DNA of 64,000 nucleotides from Microbacterium sp. AB (GTDB taxonomy: Bacteria; Actinomycetota; Actinomycetes; Actinomycetales; Microbacteriaceae). The DNA lies in NCBI RefSeq assembly GCF_032878875.1, contig NZ_CP118157.1:868001-932000 (forward strand). Direction: 5' to 3'. The notes beneath the pieces were generated by a model. That model was not told the DNA's origin and ran no database searches. It saw nothing but the letters and a program-made list of their open reading frames with translations. A program made the translations under genes and the position numbers. The number at the start of each line of letters is the position of its first letter. Within the stretch, counting starts at the first letter, position 1. Positions 1 to 8,652 of this stretch are shown one piece after another.

Positions 1-575
1 GTGTCGACGGCGAGACGCTGGTACGGGCGGAGCGACCATCCGCTCTCGTCCAGCGCGATCTCGTGCGGCGTCCCCGGCGTGTACCCGGCGACGTCCTCGG
101 CCGGCCATCCGATCTTCAGCAGCTCCTGCTTGATCTGCCCTCGGGCCCAGGCGTCGACGACGAACGAGTCGGGGGTCGGATGGCCCACGAGCAGCGGCTG
201 GATGCGCTTGTTGCGGGAGACCTCCGTCAGCACCGCCCGGTCCGTCGAGGTCAGACGCAGCAGCCCCTCCTCGTCGCGATCGATGACGAGGCGTCCGTAC
301 CGGCCCACCGTCTCGCGGATGTCGAGCGAGACGGAGGGGGGCACGGGGAAGCGCGACCACCGATCGAGGGTCTGGAGCATGTCGTCGGCGGTGTGGCCGG
401 CTGCGCGCGCGTTCCACAGGCCCAGTCGCGTCACGCGATAGGTGTGGATGTGCTCCGGCGCGCGTTCGAGCTCGGCGAAGACCGCCAGCTCGTGGCGTGC
501 GGCTTCCGCGTCGGGATGCGCGACCTCCAGCAGCACCGTGCGGTCGCTCTGGACGATGAGGGGACCGTCAGACAT
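1..575 (-). CDS. XPB-type DNA repair helicase, N-terminal part (runs off the window)
   Basis: The reading frame is open from the ATG at 575 to the left edge, so about 191 N-terminal residues are visible. They contain the leading region typical of bacterial XPB/Ssl2-like helicases and reach a segment reading LRPYQRLAVDT, the Q-motif-like entry to the first RecA domain. The Walker A, DEAH and later motifs lie outside the window. The family unwinds DNA with ATP and is linked to repair. The gene sits about 50 bp downstream of a helicase-associated gene on the same strand, a pairing common in actinobacteria that suggests joint expression. Assignment rests on the N-terminal pattern and the neighbour. 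Confidence 0.8.
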   Translation of the reverse strand, partial: MSDGPLIVQSDRTVLLEVAHPDAEAARHELAVFAELERAPEHIHTYRVTRLGLWNARAAGHTADDMLQTLDRWSRFPVPPSVSLDIRETVGRYGRLVIDRDEEGLLRLTSTDRAVLTEVSRNKRIQPLLVGHPTPDSFVVDAWARGQIKQELLKIGWPAEDVAGYTPGTPHEIALDESGWSLRPYQRLAVD

Positions 576-625
576 AGCTGACCAGTCTACCTCCGCCCGC
601 TGCCCGCGGCGTCGTCCCGCGGCGC

Positions 626-2317
626 TCAGGCGGGGCGGACCGAGCGGATGAGCGCCACCGGCAGCGTGCGCTCGACGTCCGCCGCCCGGTCGCGCCCCCG
701 CAGCCGTCCTCCGCCGAGGCCCGAGGCCTCGAGGGTCAGCTCGCGCGTGCTGCCGTCGGGCATCGCGACCTCGACGACGATGAGCGCCTTCGCGCGCACG
801 GCCGAGTCGAGCTCCCGCTCCCGCCATGCGGCCTCCGAGTCGTTCCCGTGCGCGCCGCGGAGCCGGGCGACGAGGGGAGCGTACCGCGCGGCCGGGTCTC
901 GTTCCGCGCCCTCTGCGGCGAGGCGCTGCCGGTGCAGCGACAGGGCGTCGCCGGCGGAGTCCAGCGCGACGACGGGATAGCGGGCGTCGGCGAGCGCCCA
1001 GTAGACGGCGTCGCGGGAGGCCTTCGTCCGCAGCAGCGCGCCCTCGAAGACGAGCCCGAGGGCGCGCAGCGCCTGGTCGACGCCGATCGTCTCGATGAGC
1101 TGGTGATCGCGGCTGGAGACGATCGTGTGGCCGCTCTCCGGCTCGATCGAGACCCGCACGAGGCCGTGGCGTTCGTCCGCGCGCGAGAGCAGGTAGTCCA
1201 GAGGCTGGGGGATGCCGGTGAGCGACAGGCCGGAGAGGAAGGAGCGGATGCCCTCCGCCGTCTCGCCGGCGGAGATCGCGGAGGAGAGCGTCGTCTCGGT
1301 GAACCGGTAGGTGGACGCCTGGGCGTGCGACTCCCGTGACGTCATCGTCCGCAGCCGTACGTCGAGCTCCGGGGCGAGGGGGCCGGGGGAGATCGCGGTC
1401 AGGTCGTTCTGCAGGAACACCCTGTCGACCTCCCCGGGCAGGAACGCCGCCAGCCCCTCCGCGTCGGGCTCGCCGCCGCGGCGGGCGGGAGCCGCCCAGG
1501 GCGGCTCGGCGCCTTCCGGGGTCAGCAGGCCGGAGAGCACCGCCAGCCTCCCCCAGAGCGTCGCCCGGTCGGGCCAGGCGGGATCGAGCGGATAGGCGAC
1601 CGGCCAGGAGGACGGTGCGATCCAGCCGCCCTCCGGCGTGCGGACGCCCGCGGGCAGGGCGTTGCGCCATCCGCGCACGAGCAGCGTCCATCGGCTTCGC
1701 GTCGGCCGGCGGATCCACTCGCGTCCGGCGTCGGTCACGAGCCAGCTGCGCTCGACGGCGTACAGCAGCCCCGCGGTCTCGCCGAGCGCGACGAGGTCGT
1801 CGAGCTCGGCGGCGTCCCGTACGATCTCCTCCTGCACGAGACGGCGCCGGTCCGAGGCGCCCACGGCGCCTCCGCCCACGCGGGAGAGGGGCGTCTTGAG
1901 GGCGCCGATGAGGACGTCGGCGAGCGCGGCGAGCGACGTGAACGCGCGCTCGGCCGCGTGGGCGGTCGCGGTGTCGTCGGCGTGCGCGGGCTCCTCGTGC
2001 GGTGCGGACTCGAAGCGCGCGCCGGCGAGGGCGGCTGCCACGGCGGAGAGGCGGCGGCCCTCCGCATCGACGAGCGACGACACGACGCCGTCGCCGCGCA
2101 CCGGTCGCCCGGAGGCGAGTCCGGCGAGCACGTCCCGCGGAAGCGCGCGCAGGGCGGTCGAGACGGACTCGGGCGAGAGCAGCGCCTCGGCGGCGTCGAA
2201 GAAGTCGCGCCATCCGACCTGCATCGGGACCCTCCGCGCGGCGAGGAGCGAGGAGAGCTGCGCGTCGGACATCCCCGCCAGCCGTTCGGCCAGCGCGCGT
2301 GCGTCCGCGCCGCTCAT
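626..2317 (-). CDS. Helicase-associated (XPB/Ssl2 N-terminal-like) domain protein
   Basis: This 563-residue protein is rich in Arg, Ala and Leu and lacks Walker motifs, so it is not itself a helicase motor. It begins MSGADARALAERLAGM, and its central and C-terminal parts resemble the helicase-associated C3 domain found beside bacterial XPB genes (for example SLTGIPQPLDYLLSRADERH, then a segment with SRDHQLIETIGVDQALRALG). It lies directly upstream of the XPB-like helicase and probably acts with it as a DNA-binding or regulatory partner. The function is inferred from this association. The stop is followed by only about 50 bp before the helicase start. Confidence 0.75.
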   Translation of the reverse strand: MSGADARALAERLAGMSDAQLSSLLAARRVPMQVGWRDFFDAAEALLSPESVSTALRALPRDVLAGLASGRPVRGDGVVSSLVDAEGRRLSAVAAALAGARFESAPHEEPAHADDTATAHAAERAFTSLAALADVLIGALKTPLSRVGGGAVGASDRRRLVQEEIVRDAAELDDLVALGETAGLLYAVERSWLVTDAGREWIRRPTRSRWTLLVRGWRNALPAGVRTPEGGWIAPSSWPVAYPLDPAWPDRATLWGRLAVLSGLLTPEGAEPPWAAPARRGGEPDAEGLAAFLPGEVDRVFLQNDLTAISPGPLAPELDVRLRTMTSRESHAQASTYRFTETTLSSAISAGETAEGIRSFLSGLSLTGIPQPLDYLLSRADERHGLVRVSIEPESGHTIVSSRDHQLIETIGVDQALRALGLVFEGALLRTKASRDAVYWALADARYPVVALDSAGDALSLHRQRLAAEGAERDPAARYAPLVARLRGAHGNDSEAAWRERELDSAVRAKALIVVEVAMPDGSTRELTLEASGLGGGRLRGRDRAADVERTLPVALIRSVRPA

Positions 2318-2321
2318 CGGC

Positions 2322-2588
2322 TCAGTCCCTGCTCGAGGAACGACCCTTTCGCGCGAAGCTCATGATGAGCAACGCCACGAGCAGGAGGAAGGCGATCACG
2401 GGGCCGATCATCTGCACGAGGTACACGACGGGCCAGACGCCGCCCGAGAAGTCCTGGTTGCCGACCGCCGTCGCGATGATGACGGACAGGAAGCATGCGA
2501 TCGACAGGACGACGATCCCCAGGGACATGAAGGCGAGGATGCGATCGATGCGTCGAACGGACGGTTCCTCGCTGGGCGGTGTGCTCAT
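2322..2588 (-). CDS. Small two-helix membrane protein of unknown function
   Basis: The protein has 88 residues from the ATG at 2588 (MSTPPSEEPSVRRIDR). An upstream in-frame ATG at 2699 would add 37 residues overlapping the divergent cold-shock gene, so the shorter start is preferred. Two hydrophobic stretches (about residues 17-38 and 55-75) are membrane segments, and the tail is basic and serine-rich. The stop lies 4 bp from the start of the helicase-associated gene, so they may be co-transcribed. No catalytic motif is visible and no function can be given. Confidence 0.65.
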   Translation of the reverse strand: MSTPPSEEPSVRRIDRILAFMSLGIVVLSIACFLSVIIATAVGNQDFSGGVWPVVYLVQMIGPVIAFLLLVALLIMSFARKGRSSSRD

Positions 2589-2685
2589 CCGTACCAGGTT
2601 AGTCGTATCCGCACGCGCGGTAGGCTGGGGCGGCGGGATCGCACGATCCCGTTCGGACGACTCCAGCGGTCTCAGCGAGGTTCTC

Positions 2686-3066
2686 ATGCCCACCGGCAAG
2701 GTCAGGTTCTACGACGACGACAAGGGCTTCGGCTTCATCACGTCGGAGGACGGTCAGGACGTCTTCCTGCATGCGAGCGCGCTTCCCGCGGGCACCGTCG
2801 TGAAGGCGGGCACGCGGCTCGAGTTCGGCGTGGCCGACGGGCGCAAGGGGCCCCAGGCGCTGTCGGTGCGCGTTCTCGACGCGCCGCCCAGCCTCGTGAA
2901 GGCGTCCCGCAAGAACGCCGACGACATGGCGATCATCGTGGAGGACCTCGTGAAGCTCCTCGACGGGATCGGCGGCGACCTGCGCCGCGGACGCTACCCC
3001 TCGTCGTCGCACTCCCGCAAGATCGCAGCCGTGCTGCGCAAGGTCGCGGACGAGCTCGATGCCTGA
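2686..3066 (+). CDS. Cold-shock domain protein with C-terminal extension
   Basis: The first 65 or so residues are a cold-shock domain with RNP1 (KGFGFIT) and RNP2 (DVFLHAS) motifs that bind single-stranded RNA or DNA. At 126 residues it is about twice a classical CspA. The extra roughly 60 residues hold a helical basic segment ending RKIAAVLRKVADELDA. Its end overlaps the start of the next gene by 8 nt, so the two are translationally coupled. The role is probably an RNA chaperone with an added interaction segment. The extension's function is unknown. Confidence 0.85.
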   Translation: MPTGKVRFYDDDKGFGFITSEDGQDVFLHASALPAGTVVKAGTRLEFGVADGRKGPQALSVRVLDAPPSLVKASRKNADDMAIIVEDLVKLLDGIGGDLRRGRYPSSSHSRKIAAVLRKVADELDA

Positions 3067-3640
3067 GGACGAGGGCGCGGCCTCCGATCCCCGCCTCCTC
3101 GAGGCGCACGACCTCGCCCTGGCGGCGCTGCGCGAGATCACCCCCGCGCAGACGATCGGCGCGCCAGCGGGCTATCTCGTCGAGGACGGCGGGGTCGTCT
3201 CGCTGCGCTTCGAGAACACGCTTCCCGGCTACCCCGGATGGCACTGGACGGTGTCTCTCGCGGTCGTGGAGGACGCCGAGCCCACGGTTCTCGAGGCCGA
3301 GCTGCTCCCCGGCGACGGCGCGCTGCTCGCGCCGGAGTGGGTGCCGTGGTCGGTGAGGCTGGAGGAGTACAAGGCCGCGCAGGCGGCCGCCGAGGCCGCT
3401 GCGCGCGCCGACGGCGAGGAGGACCCCGAGGACGACGAGGACGTGGAGGCGGACGCCGCCGACGACTTCGACGAGGACGACTTCGACGAGGACGGCTCTC
3501 CTATCCTCCACGCCGGCGATCTGGACGGCGTCGACATCGACGAGCTCGACGCCGAGGCGCCGGACGACGAGGAGGACGTCGAGGCGCTGGACGACGAGTC
3601 GGAGGACGCGCGCGACGACCGGCGCGAGTCCGGCGACTGA
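3059..3640 (+). CDS. DUF3027-family protein with a long acidic tail
   Basis: The 193-residue protein starts inside the end of the cold-shock gene. Residues 10-105 match the DUF3027 pattern seen in actinobacteria (GYLVEDGGVVSLRFENTLPG, then a GWHWTVSLA segment and APEWVPWSVRL). The last 75 residues are almost entirely Asp, Glu and Ala, an intrinsically disordered acidic tail that may mimic nucleic acid or bind the basic partner upstream. No biochemical role is known for the domain. A strong bidirectional terminator follows at once. Confidence 0.8.
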   Translation: MPEDEGAASDPRLLEAHDLALAALREITPAQTIGAPAGYLVEDGGVVSLRFENTLPGYPGWHWTVSLAVVEDAEPTVLEAELLPGDGALLAPEWVPWSVRLEEYKAAQAAAEAAARADGEEDPEDDEDVEADAADDFDEDDFDEDGSPILHAGDLDGVDIDELDAEAPDDEEDVEALDDESEDARDDRRESGD

Positions 3641-3645
3641 GCCGA

Positions 3646-3695
3646 CGGAGACGAGGAACGCCCCGGCCGGACGGCCGGGGCGTTCCTCGTCTCCG
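3646..3695. terminator. Bidirectional terminator, 23-bp perfect stem
   Basis: Positions 3646-3668 pair perfectly with 3673-3695 around a 4-nt loop. The stem lies between the convergent DUF3027 gene and serC and leaves almost no other intergenic sequence. It should stop transcription from both sides. Confidence 0.9.
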
Positions 3696-3704
3696 CTCCG
3701 CGCG

Positions 3705-4908
<1,204 letters not shown>

Positions 4909-4923
4909 GACACGGAGGCTGCG

Positions 4924-5625
4924 ATGACCGACCTGATCGACACCACGGAGATGTACCTCCGCACCATCCTCGATCTCGAGGAGGAGGAGATCGTCCCCCT
5001 GCGTGCTCGCATCTCGGAGCGGCTCGGGCACTCGGGGCCGACGGTCTCGCAGACGATCGCCCGGATGGAGCGCGACGGACTCGTCGTCGTCGCGGAGGAC
5101 CGGCGCCTGCAGCTCACCGACGACGGGCGTGGCAAGGCGGTCGACGTGATGCGCAAGCACCGTCTCGCCGAGCGGCTCCTCTCCGACGTCATCGGCCTCG
5201 ACTGGGCGTACGTCCACGAGGAGGCGTGCCGCTGGGAGCACGTCATGAGCGAGCAGGTCGAGCGCCGGCTCGTCGAGCTCCTCGGGTACCCCACGGAGTC
5301 GCCGTACGGCAACCCCATCCCGGGCCTCGATCAGCTGGGGGAGTTCACGACCGAGCGCGTCGACGGGGGCGTCGTCGGTCTCGTGCGCCTTCTCGACGAG
5401 ACCGGCGGGCCGGTGGGCGGGACCGTGCGCCGGCTCGCGGAATCGGCTCAGGTGGACCCCGAGCTGCTGCAGCAGCTCCGCGATGCGGGAGTGATCCCGG
5501 GCGCGCGGGGAGACTTCCGGTACAGCGAGGGCTACGTGCTCGTGCAGATCGAGGGCGCGGAGGACGCCCTGGAGCTGCCGGTCGAGATCGCCTCGCACAT
5601 CTTCCTCGTCGACGAGCGCGCCTGA
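4924..5625 (+). CDS. DtxR-family metal-dependent transcriptional regulator
   Basis: The 233-residue protein has the IdeR/DtxR layout. An N-terminal winged helix (residues 1-60, with GHSGPTVSQTIARMERDGL as recognition helix and wing) is followed by a metal-binding dimerisation domain containing HRLAERLL and a CRWEHVMS segment, then a C-terminal SH3-like FeoA domain. Such proteins repress iron or manganese uptake genes when loaded with Fe2+ or Mn2+. The ATG at 4924 (MTDLIDTTEMYL) is preceded by ACGGAGG-type Shine-Dalgarno sequence. Whether the metal is iron or manganese cannot be told from sequence alone. Confidence 0.9.
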   Translation: MTDLIDTTEMYLRTILDLEEEEIVPLRARISERLGHSGPTVSQTIARMERDGLVVVAEDRRLQLTDDGRGKAVDVMRKHRLAERLLSDVIGLDWAYVHEEACRWEHVMSEQVERRLVELLGYPTESPYGNPIPGLDQLGEFTTERVDGGVVGLVRLLDETGGPVGGTVRRLAESAQVDPELLQQLRDAGVIPGARGDFRYSEGYVLVQIEGAEDALELPVEIASHIFLVDERA

Positions 5626-5677
5626 AACGGGTTCTCGGACGCGTCCGACGCGGCTTCTCGGACGCGCTCGTCGGAGC

Positions 5678-5706
5678 GTGACATTTTCGTTATCTTCCGT
5701 TACCGT
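5678..5706 (+). promoter_or_regulatory. Candidate sigma-A-type promoter of the M23 peptidase gene
   Basis: GTGACA (5678-5683) and TACCGT (5701-5706) are separated by exactly 17 bp in a locally AT-richer stretch. The leader to the TTG start at 5852 would be about 140 nt. No riboswitch fold was recognised in it. Confidence 0.45.
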
Positions 5707-5851
5707 GGAGCGATGTCCGTGACGCGAGTCTCGGACGGGCTTCGTCGGAAATCGCCTCCTCGGCTCGTCGTTCTGACGGAGTGACACTGTGCCCCGATCC
5801 AGTTCTGACGAGCCGGCGTTCCCTGACGCGAGGCGACGGAGGAGAACAACT

Positions 5852-6760
5852 TTGGCCGAAAACGCATCGTCCGCCGGCACCCCCGACGCCGACCAGACGC
5901 AAGCTGCTCACGCCGTGCAGACCACCCGCCCCCGATCCGTCGTCCAGATGTCGCGCAGAGACGTGCGTCGCATCGAGCGCGCGACCCGGAGAGCCGGCGC
6001 GCAGAAGATCAAGCCGCTGCGCGCGGCCGGGACGGTCGTGGCCGTCTTCGCGTTGCTCGCCGGCGTGGCGATCCCCGCCTACGCCGCCACGCAGCCCGCT
6101 CCCGAGACCGTCTCGTTGCAGGACGCTGCCGAGGACGAGGCGCAGTCGATCTCCGTCGACGCGGCGGTCGAGGCCGCCCCGCTCGGCGGCGCCGTCTACT
6201 CCGCCACCACGCCGGAGGAGATCGCGGAGGCCAAGGCCGCCGCGGCGGCCGCGGCGGCTGCTGCGGCCGCAGCGGAGCGCGCTCAGGAGCAGGAGGAGCT
6301 TCTCGCTCAGCAGCAGGAGGAGGACTCCTCGCAGCCGGCGGAGACCCAGGACTACGAGGTCCCCGTCGCCGTGAACGGGCTCGTCAACCCGCTGCCCGCA
6401 GGCACCTACTCGCTGGGCCAGGGCACGGAGGCCGCTTACCGCGGCCACGAGGGCCAGGACATGCTCGCGCCGCAGGACACGCCGATCTACGCCGTGGCCG
6501 ACGGGACGGTCACGTCGGCCGGCTGGCTCGGCGGCTACGGCAACGGCGTCTACATCGAGCACGTGATCGACGGGGTCGCCGTGCAGACCCGGTACGGTCA
6601 CATGGTGTCCACGCCGGTCGTGAGCCCCGGCGACGTCGTGACCGCGGGGCAGATCATCGGCTACGTCGGGACGACGGGCCGCTCGACCGCGAACCATCTG
6701 CATATCGAGGTCCGGGTCAACGGCGCGGTCGTGGACCCGAGGACGTACCTCCCGATCTGA
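5852..6760 (+). CDS. M23-family (LytM-type) peptidoglycan endopeptidase, exported
   Basis: About 302 residues are read from the TTG at 5852, chosen because GGAGGAG lies 7 nt upstream; a GTG at 5789 has no comparable site. A basic N-terminus is followed by one hydrophobic segment ending in an AYAA-type signal cleavage region. An Ala/Glu/Gln-rich coiled linker comes next, then the M23 domain. Zn ligands are visible in GHEGQD and in HLHIEVR. These enzymes cut cross-link peptides in the cell wall or, when degenerate, activate amidases. Both signature motifs are intact, so activity is likely. A hairpin terminator follows. Confidence 0.9.
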   Translation: MAENASSAGTPDADQTQAAHAVQTTRPRSVVQMSRRDVRRIERATRRAGAQKIKPLRAAGTVVAVFALLAGVAIPAYAATQPAPETVSLQDAAEDEAQSISVDAAVEAAPLGGAVYSATTPEEIAEAKAAAAAAAAAAAAAERAQEQEELLAQQQEEDSSQPAETQDYEVPVAVNGLVNPLPAGTYSLGQGTEAAYRGHEGQDMLAPQDTPIYAVADGTVTSAGWLGGYGNGVYIEHVIDGVAVQTRYGHMVSTPVVSPGDVVTAGQIIGYVGTTGRSTANHLHIEVRVNGAVVDPRTYLPI

Positions 6761-6776
6761 TCCGCGCAGAGCCTCA

Positions 6777-6814
6777 CCACGGCGCCCGGCACGACATCGT
6801 GCCGGGCGCCGTGG
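6777..6814 (+). terminator. Rho-independent-type hairpin after the M23 gene
   Basis: CCACGGCGCCCGGCACG (from 6777) pairs with the complementary arm ending GCCGTGG at 6814 around a very short loop. There is no clear U-tract, as is usual in actinobacteria. Confidence 0.85.
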
Positions 6815-7134
6815 CATCCGGCGGAGGGGTGACACGCCGGAGGGGGTGCCGGTCCGTCGCCCTCGACACGCCCGAGGTGCGCTAGCCTGACCGTGTCGCC
6901 GAGAGAATTCGGAGGGAGCCGGTGGAACGAATACCTCGCATCCGCACCATGGATGCGCTCGGGCGTTACGTCCTTCGGCATCGTGTGCACACGGGCCGCG
7001 GAATCACCGCGGCCTTCCCGGGGCGCTGTCCGTGAGACGGCGCCCTTCTTCGTGCCTGCGCGCCCCTGCGCCGATCGACGCGACGCGTGTTCGATCACCC
7101 GGAAGCCGTCCGGGTGATGTCGAAGGGATCGAGT
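6815..7134 (+). promoter_or_regulatory. Gene-free leader with four tandem hairpins upstream of the HNH gene
   Basis: No convincing gene lies in these 320 bp. A possible -10 (TAGCCT, 6883-6888) would give a leader of about 240 nt. Four stem-loops can be read: 6938-6956 (6 bp), 6994-7014 (8 bp), 7021-7045 (6 bp, followed by TTCTT) and 7094-7118 (10 bp, ATCACCCGGA and its complement around 5 nt). The last one ends just before the AAGGGA ribosome site of the HNH gene, where it could affect translation. In GC-rich DNA short stems arise by chance, so only the 8- and 10-bp stems carry weight. Confidence 0.4.
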
Positions 7135-7632
7135 ATGCGAACGCTGGTGCTGAACGCGGGATATGAGCCCCTCGCCGTCGTCTCCTTCAAGCGGGCCCTC
7201 GTGCTCGTGATGAACGAGAAGGCGACGATCGTCGAGCGTGTGGAGGGCGAGCCCGTCTGGGGCACGCGCGCGGTCTACGACAGGCCCGCCGTCATCGTCC
7301 TCACACGCTATGTGCGGGTGCCGTCCGCGCGCCGGAGCCCCGTGACGCGTCGCGGCGTCCTCCGTCGCGACGGCTTCCGGTGCGGCTACTGCGGCTCCTC
7401 CGCGACGACCATCGACCACGTCCTGCCGCGTTCGCGCGGGGGCAAGGACTCCTGGGAGAACCTGGTCGCCTGCTGCCTGCGCTGCAACAACGTCAAGAGC
7501 GACCGCACTCCGCAGGAGATGGGGTGGAAGCTCCGGATCGCGCCCTCGGCGCCGCGCGGCGGCACCTGGACGGTGCGGGGAGCGGAGCGGACCGATCCGA
7601 AGTGGGAGCGCTACCTGCCGATCGCGGCGTGA
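7135..7632 (+). CDS. HNH endonuclease
   Basis: The 165-residue protein starts MRTLVLNAGYEPLAVV, the conserved beginning of a widespread actinobacterial HNH family. The nuclease core is Cys83-x2-Cys86, then TTIDHVLPRSRGG with the catalytic His95, Asn109 and Cys114-x2-Cys117, a zinc-finger-supported beta-beta-alpha-metal fold. The ATG at 7135 is preceded by AAGGGA. The target is unknown. It stands alone, not beside a methylase or phage genes, so it is not obviously a restriction enzyme. The hairpin-rich leader suggests post-transcriptional control. Confidence 0.9.
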   Translation: MRTLVLNAGYEPLAVVSFKRALVLVMNEKATIVERVEGEPVWGTRAVYDRPAVIVLTRYVRVPSARRSPVTRRGVLRRDGFRCGYCGSSATTIDHVLPRSRGGKDSWENLVACCLRCNNVKSDRTPQEMGWKLRIAPSAPRGGTWTVRGAERTDPKWERYLPIAA

Positions 7633-7671
7633 TCCCGAGAGGGGCGCAGTCGGGGCATGCCGATCGTCCGG

Positions 7672-7744
7672 TGCCCCCGACTGGACTCGAACCAGCGACG
7701 CACGGTTTAGGAAACCGACGCTCTATCCACTGAGCTACGGGGGC
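7672..7744 (-). tRNA. tRNA-Arg (anticodon CCT)
   Basis: The minus strand folds as a cloverleaf: acceptor GCCCCCG/CGGGGGC, D-arm GCTC-GAGC, anticodon loop TTCCTAA giving CCT, T-arm GCTGG-TTCGAGT-CCAGT and discriminator A. CCA is not encoded. The outermost anticodon-stem pair is T-T. Confidence 0.95.
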
Positions 7745-7775
7745 GTCCGCACCAGCCTAACAAGCGTGCGGACAT

Positions 7776-7812
7776 GACGAGGCGCCGCCCGGTGTCCGGG
7801 CGGCGCCTCGTC
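7776..7812 (-). terminator. Terminator of the HesB-like gene
   Basis: A 17-bp perfect stem (GACGAGGCGCCGCCCGG and its complement) with a 3-nt loop lies 6 bp beyond the stop of the gene at 7819, between it and the tRNA. Confidence 0.88.
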
Positions 7813-7818
7813 TCGTGA

Positions 7819-8100
7819 TCAGGCCTGGACGGCGAGCGCGAACCGCACTCCGTCGGGGGTGACCTCGGCGTCGAGCACCTTGTCGTCCAGCTCGACGGCC
7901 GACTCCTGCGGCAGGAAGACGCGGGCCGGACCGGCCTCGACGACGGCGTCCTCGACCTGCGGCTCCGGTGCGAGCGTCAGGGTGTATCCCTCGGAGGACG
8001 CGCTCGTCCCGTCGATGCGGAGACCCGCCGTGGCGGGGGTCTGCGACTGGTCCACGATGGAGCGGACGGCGGTCTGTGCGTTCTCAGTCAGTGTGAGCAT
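7819..8100 (-). CDS. HesB/IscA-fold protein without cysteines
   Basis: The 93-residue protein starts MLTLTENAQTAVRSIV, the usual start of the Fe-S cluster biosynthesis (A-type carrier) fold, and ends with an EVTPDGVRFALAV beta segment. True A-type carriers bind clusters through three cysteines, one internal and a C-terminal CGC. This protein contains no cysteine at all, so it cannot hold a cluster in the known way. Such cysteine-free relatives are common in actinobacteria and have no assigned function. It is a single-gene unit with its own terminator. Confidence 0.75.
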   Translation of the reverse strand: MLTLTENAQTAVRSIVDQSQTPATAGLRIDGTSASSEGYTLTLAPEPQVEDAVVEAGPARVFLPQESAVELDDKVLDAEVTPDGVRFALAVQA

Positions 8101-8239
8101 CGGGCTCTCCTTCCCTCGGGCCAGCCACGATTCCGAGAGCCGGCAGCGGATGCAAGCCCATGAACGCGAATCGGCGCCGATTCACACGGGATGCACATCT
8201 GCAGACCGCGCGAACCGGCGCCGTTCCGGCGGAGAGGCG

Positions 8240-8590
8240 TCAGTTCGCCGCCTGATACGCCTCGAGGACGGTGGCGGGGATGCGTCCGCGCTCCGACACC
8301 TTGTAGCCGTTCTCCTTCGCCCAGGCGCGGACGGGGCCGTAGTCGGTCTGACCGCTGCGACGGCGGGCGCTGCTCGTGCGCGCTCCGCCGGAGGCGGCCG
8401 ACGAGCTGACGCGACGTCCTGCGGAGATGTAGCGCTCGAGGGTTGCGCGCAGGGCGGCGGCGTTCTTCGCCGTCAGGTCGATCTCGTAGCTCTTTCCGTC
8501 GAGGGAGAACAGCACGGTCTCTCCTTCTCCGGGCTCGAGAGTGGTGTTGTCGAGGTCGTCGACGAGCTGGTGAATGATTTTTCGGGCCAT
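8240..8590 (-). CDS. lsr2: Lsr2, xenogeneic silencer / nucleoid-associated protein
   Basis: The 116-residue protein begins MARKIIHQLVDDLDNT. Residues 1-60 are the Lsr2 oligomerisation domain (beta hairpin and long helix). After a Ser/Arg/Ala linker the C-terminal domain carries GPVRAWAKENGYKVSERGR, where RGR is the AT-hook-like tripeptide that enters the minor groove of AT-rich DNA. Lsr2 bridges DNA and silences horizontally acquired AT-rich genes, so it may act on the AT-richer promoters of the island at 31-36 kb. The ATG at 8590 gives the family's usual length. Confidence 0.95.
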   Translation of the reverse strand: MARKIIHQLVDDLDNTTLEPGEGETVLFSLDGKSYEIDLTAKNAAALRATLERYISAGRRVSSSAASGGARTSSARRRSGQTDYGPVRAWAKENGYKVSERGRIPATVLEAYQAAN

Positions 8591-8652
8591 GCTCCGAATG
8601 TACCGCACATAAGCCTTCGAGCCGCATCTGAATTGCCGCTTGACAATTGCTT

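Noticed and set aside
5626..5851. A c-di-AMP (ydaO-type) riboswitch before the M23 peptidase
   Set aside because: Such riboswitches precede some actinobacterial wall hydrolases, but I could not find the conserved core or its pseudo-symmetric helices in this leader.
6893..7117. A 74-codon GTG-started frame in the HNH leader
   Set aside because: No ribosome site, no family resemblance, and it coincides with the hairpin array.
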